A stretch of DNA of 33,120 nucleotides from Bacillota bacterium (GCA_029555925.1 JAKPQU010000048.1:1-33120); one strand, 5' to 3'. Positions 15,145 to 23,493 are shown, counted from the stretch's first letter. A program made the numbers and translations. Notes: a model not told the origin generated them from the letters alone.

Positions 15145-15867
15145 ATGAAGCTTATACAGACATTTTCTATCTTAATATTTATATTATCCTTAAGTGTTTC
15201 ACTTCTTGCTTCTGACGACGTGAGACCTTATATAGAGCCTGATATGGTTTTTATTAAAGGCGGAACTTTTCAAATGGGGCAGACTGATATTGCCAGGCCT
15301 GTTCATCAGGTAACTTTAAGTGATTTTTATATAGGGAAATATGAAGTGACCAATAAAGAATATGTTTTGTTTGATCCGACTCATGAGAATCCAGGTGATG
15401 ATCTGCCTGTAGTAAAGATAACATGGGATGAAGCATGTGCCTACTGTCAGTGGCTGAGCGAGAAGACAGGAAAAACATACAGACTTCCTACAGAGGCTGA
15501 ATGGGAATATGCCTGCCGCGCAGGAACCACTACCGAGTATTACTGGGGCACAGAGATGGATGATGAGTTCTGCTGGTATTTTGGTAATTCAGGAGGGAAA
15601 GTCCATCCTGTGGGCAAGAGGAAGCCGAATAAATTCGGACTCTATGATATGATGGGAAATGTATGGGAATGGTGCAGTGACTGGTTCGGTGATTATCCGG
15701 CCGAGGAGGAAACCAATCCGGCAGGAGCAGATTTCGGGACATTCCGGGTTTATAGAGGCGGTTGCTGGTGCTATGATGCATATTGCTGCAGATCTGCTAT
15801 TCGTAACAGCGGAGCTCCCATGTTCAGTTATGATTACCTGGGTTTTCGGATTGTGAAGACACCTTAA
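15145..15867 (+). CDS. Exported FGE-sulfatase-fold (SUMF1-like) protein
   Basis: Signal peptide at 1-23 (SILIFILSLSVSLLA). The mature part is a complete C-type-lectin-like FGE domain: FIKGGTFQMG, FYIGKYEVTNKEY, ITWDEACAYCQWLSEKTG, YRLPTEAEWEYACRAGT, FGLYDMMGNVWEWCSDW, then RGG and YLGFRIVK. Relatives include formylglycine-generating enzyme, EgtB and PvdO, but many are non-enzymatic. Near the end RGGCWCYDAYCCR has four cysteines (C207, C209, C214, C215) in the region where FGE carries its redox pair; whether they align is uncertain. No sulfatase gene is nearby. No SD precedes ATG 15145; a heptamer array ends 10 bp before it. Confidence 0.85.
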   Translation: MKLIQTFSILIFILSLSVSLLASDDVRPYIEPDMVFIKGGTFQMGQTDIARPVHQVTLSDFYIGKYEVTNKEYVLFDPTHENPGDDLPVVKITWDEACAYCQWLSEKTGKTYRLPTEAEWEYACRAGTTTEYYWGTEMDDEFCWYFGNSGGKVHPVGKRKPNKFGLYDMMGNVWEWCSDWFGDYPAEEETNPAGADFGTFRVYRGGCWCYDAYCCRSAIRNSGAPMFSYDYLGFRIVKTP

Positions 15868-15890
15868 CAAGGGAGATTATATTTAGTTCC

Positions 15891-15927
15891 TAACTATCCA
15901 TAAATAATGACCTCTCACTTTTCACTA
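15891..15927 (+). repeat. 24-bp dispersed unit, copy 2, with TCACTTT array
   Basis: 15891-15914 is identical to 105-128 and runs into TCACTTTTCAC, a short sister-type array. It lies between the FGE-fold gene and the small hypothetical gene. Confidence 0.85.
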
Positions 15928-15971
15928 TATCTGATATATCTAAAAAATCCGGGGTCAGACGGGGTGACAGA

Positions 15972-16268
15972 ATGATGGGTATTTATGATATGCGCATGAA
16001 CAACGGTTCAAGGCATTTCGCTGCTCTGCCTCAGACAGTGCTCTGGTATGAAGTAAGAGACCATGTGGGTAAGCTGCCGGGAGCGGTTCTGACCGGTTTT
16101 ATTTGCGATGACATTACAGAAGCATGGATTGATTTTACCTATTTGAATTATAAATTCTCCATCAATGATCAGTTCGGTGATTACTGGTTTTTTGTAGATG
16201 AGCCGGACTGCTCCGATGAGATTCTTGAACATGTACTGACACATTTCGAAGGTTTACTCCACGGATAA
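15972..16268 (+). CDS. Small conserved-looking hypothetical protein
   Basis: 98 residues, soluble and acidic, with no signal or membrane segment. Notable stretches are LPQTVLWYEVRDHVGKLPGAVLTGF, cut by an acidic CDDITEAWIDFTY, and NDQFGDYWFFVDEP followed by a C-terminal helix. The pattern (alternating aromatic strands, then helix) suggests a compact alpha/beta fold. I recall no characterised family. ATG 15972 follows GGGGTGACAG. The orientation matches its neighbours, but repeat sequence separates it from both sides. Confidence 0.7.
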   Translation: MMGIYDMRMNNGSRHFAALPQTVLWYEVRDHVGKLPGAVLTGFICDDITEAWIDFTYLNYKFSINDQFGDYWFFVDEPDCSDEILEHVLTHFEGLLHG

Positions 16269-16292
16269 TTATATTAGAACGGTTATCATCAT

Positions 16293-16308
16293 CGCGTCAC
16301 GCGTTACG
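16293..16308. repeat. Short heptamer array
   Basis: CGCGTCACGCGTTACG followed by ATT, the usual array end, between the 98-residue gene and the DUF2723 gene. Confidence 0.7.
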
Positions 16309-16343
16309 ATTCTCATATAAATCTTTACATAATCTTTCTTTTT

Positions 16344-18671
16344 GTGTATTATAAAATGATGAGAAAAAATAAAGTTCTTGCCTCAGAGAAATACAGTGAC
16401 AGAAAATCTATCATATTGCTTTCCATATTTATCTTTCTTTTTACTCTTATTATTTACTTATTGACTGCTTTCCCGTCTCTTTCACCTGTCGGAGACGGAG
16501 CAGAACTTGTAACCAACTCATATCTCCTCGGTATAAACCACCCTCCCGGCTATCCTCTTTACAGTATGGTGGGACATATGTTTGTATCTCTTCCTGCCGG
16601 GAATATTCCCTTCAGATTAAATCTTATGTCTTCTTTTTTCTCATCCCTTTCATCTGTTCTTATTTTTTTTAGCGCTTTTCTCTTATTTAAACATAAAGTG
16701 CCTGCCATTGTTACAGCTTTAATTTATTCTTTTTCTTACACATTCTGGAAACTTTCTGCCTGTACAGAGGTTTTTACGCTGAATTTATTTCTTGCCGTTT
16801 CTATGATATATGTTCTGTTACTCAGACGGGAAAGAACCGGCACAGGAGAGAACGTAGATAACCTTCTTTATATATTCGCCTTTCTCTGCGGTCTGAGTCT
16901 CTGTCACCACCATACGATAATTTTATTGTTTCCTTCATTTTTTTATTTACTCTTTACTCAAAAAGAGTCTTTGTCTTATAGAAACATTTTATTTTCTTGT
17001 ATATTCTTTCTGATTGGACTTGTTCCGTATCTCTATATACCGCTCAGAGCCGGTTCATCTCCTCTGAACTGGGGAGGCACTGATTTACATGGAATTATGA
17101 GGATAATATCAAGAAGGGGCTATGGTTCCGTAAGCCTGAGTGCATCAGGGAATTCCAGTTATTTCGCCGGATTTCTTCATACTATGTCGGTATATTTTAC
17201 ATCTCTCGCCGGTCAGTGTACATTCTTATTTATCCCCCTGTTTTTATTGGGAATCTTTCAATCTTTCAGAAAAGAGAGAAAGATTTTTTTATTTTTTCTG
17301 TTAATATTTATCCTGTCCGGCCCATTTTTCCTGTTTGTAGCTTCTCCTCCCCAGGAAGAAGGCTGGAAATGGCTCATAGAGAGATTTTATTTGCCTTCTT
17401 TTCTTGCCATTACATTTTTTACAGGTTTTTCCATTCACTTTATTACTGAAAGTTTTAAAAAGTCTTCCTGGATATATTTGCTGTTATTACTTATCTTCAT
17501 TCCTCTTATTTATAATTATCAGAGAGTAAACAACAGTAATAACTATTTATATTATGACTTCAGCAAGAATCTTCTCAACAGTCTTCCTGAAAATTCTGCT
17601 CTCATCTGTAAGAGCGATCTGTGCGGTATGGCAGCCCTGTATTTTCAGCATGTGGAACATTTCAGGGAAGATGTAAAAGTTTTTCACTATGGTCTTTTAG
17701 GATCTGAGTGGTATAAACGTCAGATGAAAGAGCTTTATCCTGATATTTTTGCCGGTTCATCCGGCAGAGATGACATTATAAAAATGATTGCCCTGAAATA
17801 TCCTTTATATTTTGATATACCGCCGGAAGAATTTTCCGGTCATATGACCTGCTGCGGTCTTGTTTACAGGTTTTCGACTAACGGGAAAGATGTTCAGAGT
17901 TCCCGGCAAGTATTAACATTACTTGAAAATGGTTATAAATTCAGAAATAGTCTTGAACCTTCTCGGTACAATGAATATTTCAGCAGAGAATTACTGAAAT
18001 TTTATTCCACCGCTTATTACATGACAGGTATGGAATTAGAAAAAGAAAATCTTTATGGAGATGCAGAACATTCTTTCAGGAAATCACTGGAACTCTACAG
18101 GTTCTCTCAGATTTATAACAGGCTGGGATTTATTTATTATCTCCGTGAAGATTATAAAAAAGCCATGGAATATTATAATAAAGCCCTGGAGTTTAAAGAA
18201 GATTTACCGGAACTCTATTGCAATATGGCTCTTCTTTATAGAAAAGAGGGAAATTTAGACCTTGCAGAAGAGTTTTATATGAAAGGTCTGAAATATTCTC
18301 CTCATAATTTTGAAATTTTCTTTAATCTCGGTCTTCTATATCTTGAAGAGGGTAAACTTGATAGAGCAGAAGAGCACTTTAAAAAATCTCTTGAATTAAA
18401 TCCGAATAATCCTGCTGCTTATTCGAATCTGGCAGTTATTTATGATAGTAAAGGCAATACGGAAGAAGTGATCGTATCTCTGGAAAAAGCTGTATCATTA
18501 AATCCGTCTGTACCTGAACTTCAGTATAATCTGGCTATAGCTATGATAAAAGCCGGCAGATTTAAAGAAGCCAGAACGGTACTTAATAAAGCTTTAGAAC
18601 TGGGATATCCTGAACATGAGATTTCAGATAAATTAAATTATATAAATTTATATAAGAAAAGTGAAAGGTGA
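16344..18671 (+). CDS. DUF2723 membrane protein with C-terminal TPRs
   Basis: About 11 hydrophobic segments lie in the first 400 residues. The DUF2723 hallmark is early: SPVGDGAELVTNS, GINHPPGYPLYSMVG and FRLNLMSS (about 47-95), with the acidic GDGAEL on the predicted outer loop as in GT-C glycosyltransferases. After a soluble linker, residues about 555-770 hold six or so TPRs (DYKKAMEYYNKALEF, KLDRAEEHFKKSLELNPNN). Probably transfers sugar from a lipid carrier, as predicted for the family; no substrate is known. The architecture parallels 4951-6741. The open frame starts at GTG 16344, but ATG 16356 or 16359 is equally possible; no clear SD. Confidence 0.82.
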   Translation: MYYKMMRKNKVLASEKYSDRKSIILLSIFIFLFTLIIYLLTAFPSLSPVGDGAELVTNSYLLGINHPPGYPLYSMVGHMFVSLPAGNIPFRLNLMSSFFSSLSSVLIFFSAFLLFKHKVPAIVTALIYSFSYTFWKLSACTEVFTLNLFLAVSMIYVLLLRRERTGTGENVDNLLYIFAFLCGLSLCHHHTIILLFPSFFYLLFTQKESLSYRNILFSCIFFLIGLVPYLYIPLRAGSSPLNWGGTDLHGIMRIISRRGYGSVSLSASGNSSYFAGFLHTMSVYFTSLAGQCTFLFIPLFLLGIFQSFRKERKIFLFFLLIFILSGPFFLFVASPPQEEGWKWLIERFYLPSFLAITFFTGFSIHFITESFKKSSWIYLLLLLIFIPLIYNYQRVNNSNNYLYYDFSKNLLNSLPENSALICKSDLCGMAALYFQHVEHFREDVKVFHYGLLGSEWYKRQMKELYPDIFAGSSGRDDIIKMIALKYPLYFDIPPEEFSGHMTCCGLVYRFSTNGKDVQSSRQVLTLLENGYKFRNSLEPSRYNEYFSRELLKFYSTAYYMTGMELEKENLYGDAEHSFRKSLELYRFSQIYNRLGFIYYLREDYKKAMEYYNKALEFKEDLPELYCNMALLYRKEGNLDLAEEFYMKGLKYSPHNFEIFFNLGLLYLEEGKLDRAEEHFKKSLELNPNNPAAYSNLAVIYDSKGNTEEVIVSLEKAVSLNPSVPELQYNLAIAMIKAGRFKEARTVLNKALELGYPEHEISDKLNYINLYKKSER

Positions 18672-18705
18672 ACTGCCTGTTACATATAGATAAGAAAAAT
18701 CATGA

Positions 18706-19365
18706 TTACCGGGATGGGGTAAAGAAATTATTTAATACACTTATGTTTTCCTTTTTATCAAACATACTCTTCACCGGTATTTCAAAACCTGTGATAAGGG
18801 AACTTTTTATAGTTCCCGTAGAACTTTTAATTTTCAGTTTATATATTTTATCTGTCAGAATATATTGTTCCACGAATTCTTCCTGCGGGTCAACAAGCCA
18901 GTATTCTCCTACTGAATGAAGAGCGTAATCTTTAAATTTTATGCCTCTGTCGAATTTTTCCGTAGATTCTGAAAGAATTTCTACAATTAAATCAGGGGAA
19001 GGAAATTTCATCTGAGTTGAAGTAAACATATCTGATTTCTCTTTATTGAAAAAACATATGTCAGGTTCATAATCATTTCTTGTCAGAGAAATTAATATCT
19101 TCTCTATTCCTACATAACCAAGATTATTCAGATTTACATAGCTATTCATGAGTGTGAATAAAAAGCCCAGAACCTGATTGTGATTGAGCTTTACCGGAGA
19201 ATGGATGATTATTTCACCATTGATAAATTCTGCTTTATCTTTTTCTTTAATTATGGTATAAAATTCCTCTCTTTTTTTATTTTCTTCTTTAATAAATTCT
19301 TCTATCTTTTTAAAGTAAGTATAAAGCTCGGGAGATTGAACAAGTTCTTCTAAAATGCCATCCAT
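18706..19365 (-). CDS. Uma2-family (DUF820) putative endonuclease
   Basis: PD-(D/E)XK-like fold: NGEIIIHSPVKLNHN, then YEPDICFF, PDLIVEILSESTEKFDRGIKFKDYA and VGEYWLVDPQEEFVEQY. These are the standard Uma2 blocks with the acidic residues and lysine retained. Family members are abundant in cyanobacteria and other bacteria and have no settled function. A coiled-coil-like Lys/Glu stretch precedes the domain. GTG at 19374 is in frame but overlaps AGAGAGGTGG; ATG 19365, 6 nt further, is the better start (219 residues). Converges with the DUF2723 gene, 34 bp apart. Confidence 0.85.
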   Translation of the reverse strand: MDGILEELVQSPELYTYFKKIEEFIKEENKKREEFYTIIKEKDKAEFINGEIIIHSPVKLNHNQVLGFLFTLMNSYVNLNNLGYVGIEKILISLTRNDYEPDICFFNKEKSDMFTSTQMKFPSPDLIVEILSESTEKFDRGIKFKDYALHSVGEYWLVDPQEEFVEQYILTDKIYKLKIKSSTGTIKSSLITGFEIPVKSMFDKKENISVLNNFFTPSR

Positions 19366-19384
19366 CTTTACCACCTCTCTTATT

Positions 19385-19390
19385 ATTATA
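19385..19390 (-). promoter_or_regulatory. Possible -10 box for Uma2 gene
   Basis: GGTATAAT lies about 19 bp before ATG 19365 on the minus strand, giving a very short leader that still contains the SD. No clear -35. Confidence 0.3.
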
Positions 19391-19429
19391 CCATAAATGT
19401 AAGGCTCGAAAAATGGTAAAAATATTTAA

Positions 19430-19495
19430 GTGAAAAGTGAAAAAAATTGGATTTTACGTCTTTTCACTTTTCACCCCTCACTTTTCACTTTTACT
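19430..19495. repeat. GTGAAAA/TTTTCAC array forming a long hairpin
   Basis: 19430-19443 and 19461-19474 are perfect 14-bp inverted arms (GTGAAAAGTGAAAA) with a 17-nt loop, continued by CCCTCACTTTTCAC units. It lies between the stop of the GTPase gene and the Uma2 gene and could stop transcription leaving either side, though no clean U tract follows. Confidence 0.75.
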
Positions 19496-19497
19496 GC

Positions 19498-19986
19498 TTA
19501 AATATTATTTGCCATACTCACAAGTATATCCAGCAGTCTGTCAACATTTCTTCCGTCTTCTGCGGAACCGAAGAGAAGTGGCGCTCTGAGATCTGCAGGG
19601 AAGAATTTCTTTGAAATCTCCATAGTATCATCAATATTATCCACTGCAATATCCCTTTTGTTTACGAATATTACATAGGGTACATTGTATTTTTTTATTT
19701 CTTCCATGATTTTTTTATCTTCTTCTGTCGGTTCGCTCGAACCATCCATCACGAAGACTCCTATCTGAACGCCATAGGCCACTACATCTCTTATTTTTTC
19801 CCATCTGTCCTGGCCGGGAGTGCCGAAGAGATTGAATTTAATATCTTTATAGACTGTATGGCCGAAATCCATTGCTACTGTCATACCTTTATGTTCTATA
19901 TTCAATGCATCAGGGATTATTTTTGATATAAGAGAACTTTTTCCCGCTTCTCCCCGTCCGAAAAAAACAACTTTTACATTTTTCAT
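19498..19986 (-). CDS. Small Ras-like GTPase
   Basis: Complete G-domain of 162 residues: P-loop GRGEAGKSS (10-18), switch I with T36, G3 region NLFGTPGQDRW (52-62) with Q59 at the Ras Gln61-like position, G4 NKRD (109-112) and a G5-like GSAED. It belongs to the small prokaryotic GTPases related to Arf/MglA (COG2229-like); MglA controls cell polarity, but many relatives have no known role. No roadblock/LC7 partner, the usual GTPase-activating companion, is found next to it. ATG 19986 follows AAGGAAGG; a heptamer array lies immediately upstream. Confidence 0.88.
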   Translation of the reverse strand: MKNVKVVFFGRGEAGKSSLISKIIPDALNIEHKGMTVAMDFGHTVYKDIKFNLFGTPGQDRWEKIRDVVAYGVQIGVFVMDGSSEPTEEDKKIMEEIKKYNVPYVIFVNKRDIAVDNIDDTMEISKKFFPADLRAPLLFGSAEDGRNVDRLLDILVSMANNI

Positions 19987-20006
19987 GTTTTATATACCTT
20001 CCTTCC

Positions 20007-20029
20007 CGCGTAACGCATTACGCATTACG
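20007..20029. repeat. Heptamer array upstream of GTPase gene
   Basis: CGCGTAACGCATTACGCATT... continuing to CG, followed by AT; three units in the 48-bp gap between the GTPase and the amidohydrolase-like gene. Confidence 0.8.
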
Positions 20030-20034
20030 ATGTT

Positions 20035-20781
20035 TTATTTAATGCCAATTAATCCGGATATAGTATTTCCCAGGATATCTTCTTTCTCTTTTTCCGAAAC
20101 CCTGGCTGTTGTAGCTCTCAGTATTTCATATTTAATATCCATCTGCGGGGCATTACTTCCGTATATGACCCTTTTTGACCCCAGTTTTTTTATCATATTT
20201 TCTATAAAATCCTGTCTGTATATGCCGGATGTTTCTACAAAAACATTTTTATGTTCTGTAAGCATATTTTCAGCATCATAAAGAGCCATGCCGCAGATAT
20301 TTATCTGTCCGCCGCTTGTGGCTATAATATTTACGTCAGGAAATTCTCCTGCTATATCACCTATTTGAAGAGGTTCCGATACCCTTACATGTCCTCCCGA
20401 TACCATAACGGGAATTTTATATTTTCTGGCTCTTTCCATAACAGGATAAACAATTGTTGAGTTTACGGGAAAACATTCTTCCCATGGATGGAGGAATATC
20501 CCCTTTAATCCGAGTTCATTAATACATCGGTCTATCTCTTTTAGGGCTTTTTCACCGAGCCACGGGTCTATTCTGCAGAATCCCGTAAACCGTTCGGGAT
20601 TTTTTTTCACTTCCTTTGAAATAAAATCATTCTCCGGTTTTAACTGGTATGTATATGGTTTTACAGGACACAGCACTGCTCTGTCTATATTGCATTCATC
20701 CATTAATGCAATCAGTTTTTTTACTGTCAGATTATATCCGAATATAGATCTTCCCAGATGTACATGGCTATCTATTATCAC
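20035..20781 (-). CDS. Amidohydrolase-like protein lacking metal residues
   Basis: A TIM-barrel amidohydrolase-2 (COG2159-like) homologue of 248 residues. The first ligands are kept (DSHVH, H6/H8). At the positions where the neighbouring paralogue has FHCGD, LGHMGG and ASDGPG, this one has VSGGH, ATSGGQ (154-159) and GSNAPQ (208-213). The His and the key Asp are therefore changed, and it may be inactive or use another chemistry. The GTG start at 20781 uses an SD (AAAAGGAGG) built from the last codons (KRRK) of the upstream paralogue, 2 bp away, so it is translationally coupled to it. Confidence 0.8.
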   Translation of the reverse strand: MIIDSHVHLGRSIFGYNLTVKKLIALMDECNIDRAVLCPVKPYTYQLKPENDFISKEVKKNPERFTGFCRIDPWLGEKALKEIDRCINELGLKGIFLHPWEECFPVNSTIVYPVMERARKYKIPVMVSGGHVRVSEPLQIGDIAGEFPDVNIIATSGGQINICGMALYDAENMLTEHKNVFVETSGIYRQDFIENMIKKLGSKRVIYGSNAPQMDIKYEILRATTARVSEKEKEDILGNTISGLIGIK

Positions 20782-20783
20782 GT

Positions 20784-21542
20784 TTACTTCCTCCTTTTAA
20801 TAGTTTTTACTTTATCCAGAATTCTGATAATATTTTCTGAAAAAAGGAGTTTGAGTTCTTTTTTAGAGAGTCCGGCCAGTTCAACTTTTTTCTTTTCAAG
20901 GAGAGGATCGCATCCGGGGCCGTCACTTGCAAATAATACCCTTTCTGCACCTATTCTTTTAACCGTTTCTTTAATAAGATAGGGATAGGGCATGGCAGAC
21001 GTTTCAAGTATTATATTGGGATATTTTTCTGCTGCCCTTATGGCATCATGGACATGGAAATATCCTCCCATATGTCCCAGAATAATGGTAGCTTCAGGAC
21101 ATTGTTTTGCCGCCTCTGCAATCTGAAGAGGTAATGTATATTCTTCATCACCGCAGTGAAACAGTGTGGGCGCATCAAATTCTGCAGCTTTTTTTATGAG
21201 TCTTACAGTCAGTTCATTTCCAGGATGAATGCCATAACCTACGGGATGGAGTTTCAGACCTTTCATTCTGAGTTTTGTTATGGCAAGAACCAGTAATTCT
21301 TCAGCTACTATACCATAGGCAGGATTTAACCTTGCAAACCCTATCAGTCTTCCTGAATGTTTTTCAGTAGCTTCCGATACATAACGGAGAAGTTCCGTAT
21401 CACTTCCGGGCATATCGGAATAGGTCATTACAATGGCTTTATCAATACCTGCTCTGTCCATTAATGTTAAGAGTCTTTCAGGAGGCGAATCCCAGCTTGA
21501 ACCTTTGAGTTCCTGTATGTGGGCATGGGCATCTATAATCAC
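20784..21542 (-). CDS. Amidohydrolase (COG2159-like metal-dependent hydrolase)
   Basis: A TIM-barrel hydrolase with the metal-binding set intact: DAHAH (H6, H8), FHCGD (H129), LGHMGG (H157) and FASDGPG (D207). At 252 residues it is compact for the family, which includes decarboxylases and hydrolases of small organic substrates; the actual substrate is unknown. The start is GTG 21542 with AAAGGGGA upstream. First gene of a two-gene unit with its degenerate paralogue. The C-terminal KTIKRRK is encoded by the ribosome binding site of the next gene. Confidence 0.85.
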   Translation of the reverse strand: MIIDAHAHIQELKGSSWDSPPERLLTLMDRAGIDKAIVMTYSDMPGSDTELLRYVSEATEKHSGRLIGFARLNPAYGIVAEELLVLAITKLRMKGLKLHPVGYGIHPGNELTVRLIKKAAEFDAPTLFHCGDEEYTLPLQIAEAAKQCPEATIILGHMGGYFHVHDAIRAAEKYPNIILETSAMPYPYLIKETVKRIGAERVLFASDGPGCDPLLEKKKVELAGLSKKELKLLFSENIIRILDKVKTIKRRK

Positions 21543-21635
21543 AGGGCAATTCCCCTTTCAATGGTAGTTTGATCTGCTTTTATTCTATTTATTCAGGGGG
21601 AATCCTTTAACGAAACTACCCGTATTTTTCGTTAA

Positions 21636-21780
21636 GGCCGAATAAAGAAAGAATTTGATGATATAGATGGAACAAAAAGAAAAGATAAAGATGCTTATTA
21701 CAGGTATCATAGAAAGAAATCTTCTTACGTTAGTATTTCTATGAAATCCATAGGAGGAACCATAAGCCCCCCGTCACGTA
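21636..21780 (+). pseudogene. Possible coding remnant next to repeat
   Basis: In the 238-bp gap before ptsI one plus-strand frame stays open from 21636 and reads like protein: FDDIDGTKRKDKDAYYRYH, then KKSSYVSISMKSIGGT, before running into a heptamer array. It has no SD and only an internal ATG (21741). I recognise no family. It may be a truncated gene end or chance. Confidence 0.25.
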
Positions 21781-21792
21781 TCACGCATTACG
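21772..21792. repeat. Heptamer array overlapping the ptsI stop
   Basis: CGTCACG TATCACG CATTACG then ATT. The minus strand of this array encodes the last residues RNA and the TGA stop of ptsI (21781-21783). Confidence 0.85.
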
Positions 21793-23493
21793 ATTTTCAT
21801 TTACTGAAAAAATATTTCTTACTTCTTCACTGGTGTTACAGTTGCATGCTTTACGGGCCAGTTCTTTTAATGATTTATAATTCAGTGATTTTATCGTTTC
21901 TCTTATGTGACCTATATTCCCCGGTACCATACTGAACTGCTTTATGCCGCATCCGATTAAAACAGGAATTATCTCCGAATCTCCTCCTATTTCTCCGCAT
22001 ACACTTACATAGAGTCCATGTTTTTCTGCCGTATCTGCAGCCATGGCATAAAGTTTTAACATGGCAGGGTGTATCGATTGATACCAGTCTTTTACATCAG
22101 GTGATTCACGATCTGCAGCCATGGTGTATTGAACCAGATCATTTGTGCCTATACTCATAAAATCTATTTCCGAAATCATTGTTTCCATACAGAGTATTGA
22201 AGCAGGAGTCTCAAGCATAATACCAAGAGGAGGCATTTTTATATTTAATTCTCCGCAGATTTTTTTTATAATACTTTTTGCTTTTATTACATCGTCACGG
22301 CATGATATCATAGGAAGTATTATCCGTGGATTACCGTAAACAGAAGCTTTTACTATTGCTTTTACCTGAACAGTGAAGATTTCTTCGTTCCAGAGTGAAT
22401 ATCTTATGCCTCTCAGACCGAGAGAAGGATTATTTTCTTTAAGAGGCGGGAGGTATGACGGCCATTTGTCTGCCCCCAGGTCAAGAGTTCGGAATGTTAC
22501 GGGAAGAGGGGATAATTTCTCTAAGATTTTTTTATAATCTTCATATAAATCTTTTTCTGACGGCATACGGTTAAGATAGGCAAATTCCGTTCTGTATATA
22601 CCCACCCCTTCTGCCTGCGAGTTTATTACATCCTGCACTTCTTTATAATGAAGGATATTTGTAAAAAGGATAATTCTTTCTCCGTCCGCTGTGAATGTAA
22701 CTTCAGGGTAAGGCTCTGTCAATAATGTTTCAGAAAGGGCGGTAATTTTATTTTTATAATTTCTGAACTTTTCTTCGTCTTTATGAGAAATGACGAATCC
22801 TTCGTTACAGTCAAGAATTATTTCTTCTCCTTCTTTCAGGGAAGTTTTTGCATCAGTCTTTATCATTCCCGGTATTTTAAGGGCTCTTGCCAGGATGGAA
22901 CTGTGTGAATTTATTGAACCCTTCTCCGTAATTATTCCGGATAACATCTCAACATGTTCCAGTATTTCTGAAGGAGTTATTTCAGGCGATATTAATATTA
23001 TTTTTTCATCCTCTTCTGTACTGTTTTTTCTTCCTGTTAAAATTCTGAGAATTCTTCCCGCTACATCTTTAAGATCAGACCAGCGATTTTGAAACAGTTG
23101 ACCCTGTATCTGAGAAAATAGTACTTCCAGTTCTTTTAATTTATTCTGAAGTGCTTCTTCTGCTTTTATTTTTTCTTTTTCTATTATTTCAACCGTGCCA
23201 TCTATCAACATGGGGTCCTGGAGAAAACACAGATGGGCTTCAAATATGAGGGCTTCTTTTTCTGAAAGTTTCTGTGACGTTTTGTCTCTTAACTGTTCCA
23301 GTTCTTCTTTACATGTAAGGACTGCCTGTGTTAATCGATTTTTTTCTTCTTCTACGGAGGAGAACTCCCTATGAGATATTTTATCTGATTTTTTTATAAT
23401 AAAAATCCTCCCTGCTCCGATGCCGGGAGAAATTATTTCACTTTTATCCAATGTTTTCAGCCTCTCTGTAAAATCTTTAGCTATTTCTGCCAT
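21781..23493 (-). CDS. ptsI: Phosphotransferase system enzyme I
   Basis: Takes phosphate from phosphoenolpyruvate and passes it to HPr. The active His is H197 in SINSHSSILARALKIPG. Other blocks present are GVGIYRTEFAYL, TFRTLDLGADK, LGLRGIRYSL, MLETPASIL, MSIGTNDLVQYTMAADR and the C-terminal VCGEIGGD (C499). The 570-residue length is normal. One change is that the usual GG(R/K)TSH loop reads KGSINSH. It lies 98 bp downstream of HPr on the same strand with a repeat between. No EII permease component is present in the window. The last three residues and stop come from a heptamer array. SD weak. Confidence 0.95.
   Translation of the reverse strand: MAEIAKDFTERLKTLDKSEIISPGIGAGRIFIIKKSDKISHREFSSVEEEKNRLTQAVLTCKEELEQLRDKTSQKLSEKEALIFEAHLCFLQDPMLIDGTVEIIEKEKIKAEEALQNKLKELEVLFSQIQGQLFQNRWSDLKDVAGRILRILTGRKNSTEEDEKIILISPEITPSEILEHVEMLSGIITEKGSINSHSSILARALKIPGMIKTDAKTSLKEGEEIILDCNEGFVISHKDEEKFRNYKNKITALSETLLTEPYPEVTFTADGERIILFTNILHYKEVQDVINSQAEGVGIYRTEFAYLNRMPSEKDLYEDYKKILEKLSPLPVTFRTLDLGADKWPSYLPPLKENNPSLGLRGIRYSLWNEEIFTVQVKAIVKASVYGNPRIILPMISCRDDVIKAKSIIKKICGELNIKMPPLGIMLETPASILCMETMISEIDFMSIGTNDLVQYTMAADRESPDVKDWYQSIHPAMLKLYAMAADTAEKHGLYVSVCGEIGGDSEIIPVLIGCGIKQFSMVPGNIGHIRETIKSLNYKSLKELARKACNCNTSEEVRNIFSVNENRNA

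Noticed and set aside
15946..15971. GGGGTCAGAC near the small hypothetical gene as a REP/RAYT-type element
   Set aside because: Only one short occurrence was noticed, no palindrome around it and no RAYT transposase in the window.
18668..18919. Plus-strand frame after the DUF2723 gene overlapping its stop
   Set aside because: It lies antisense to the Uma2 gene, has no SD of its own and no recognisable domain, so it is a shadow.
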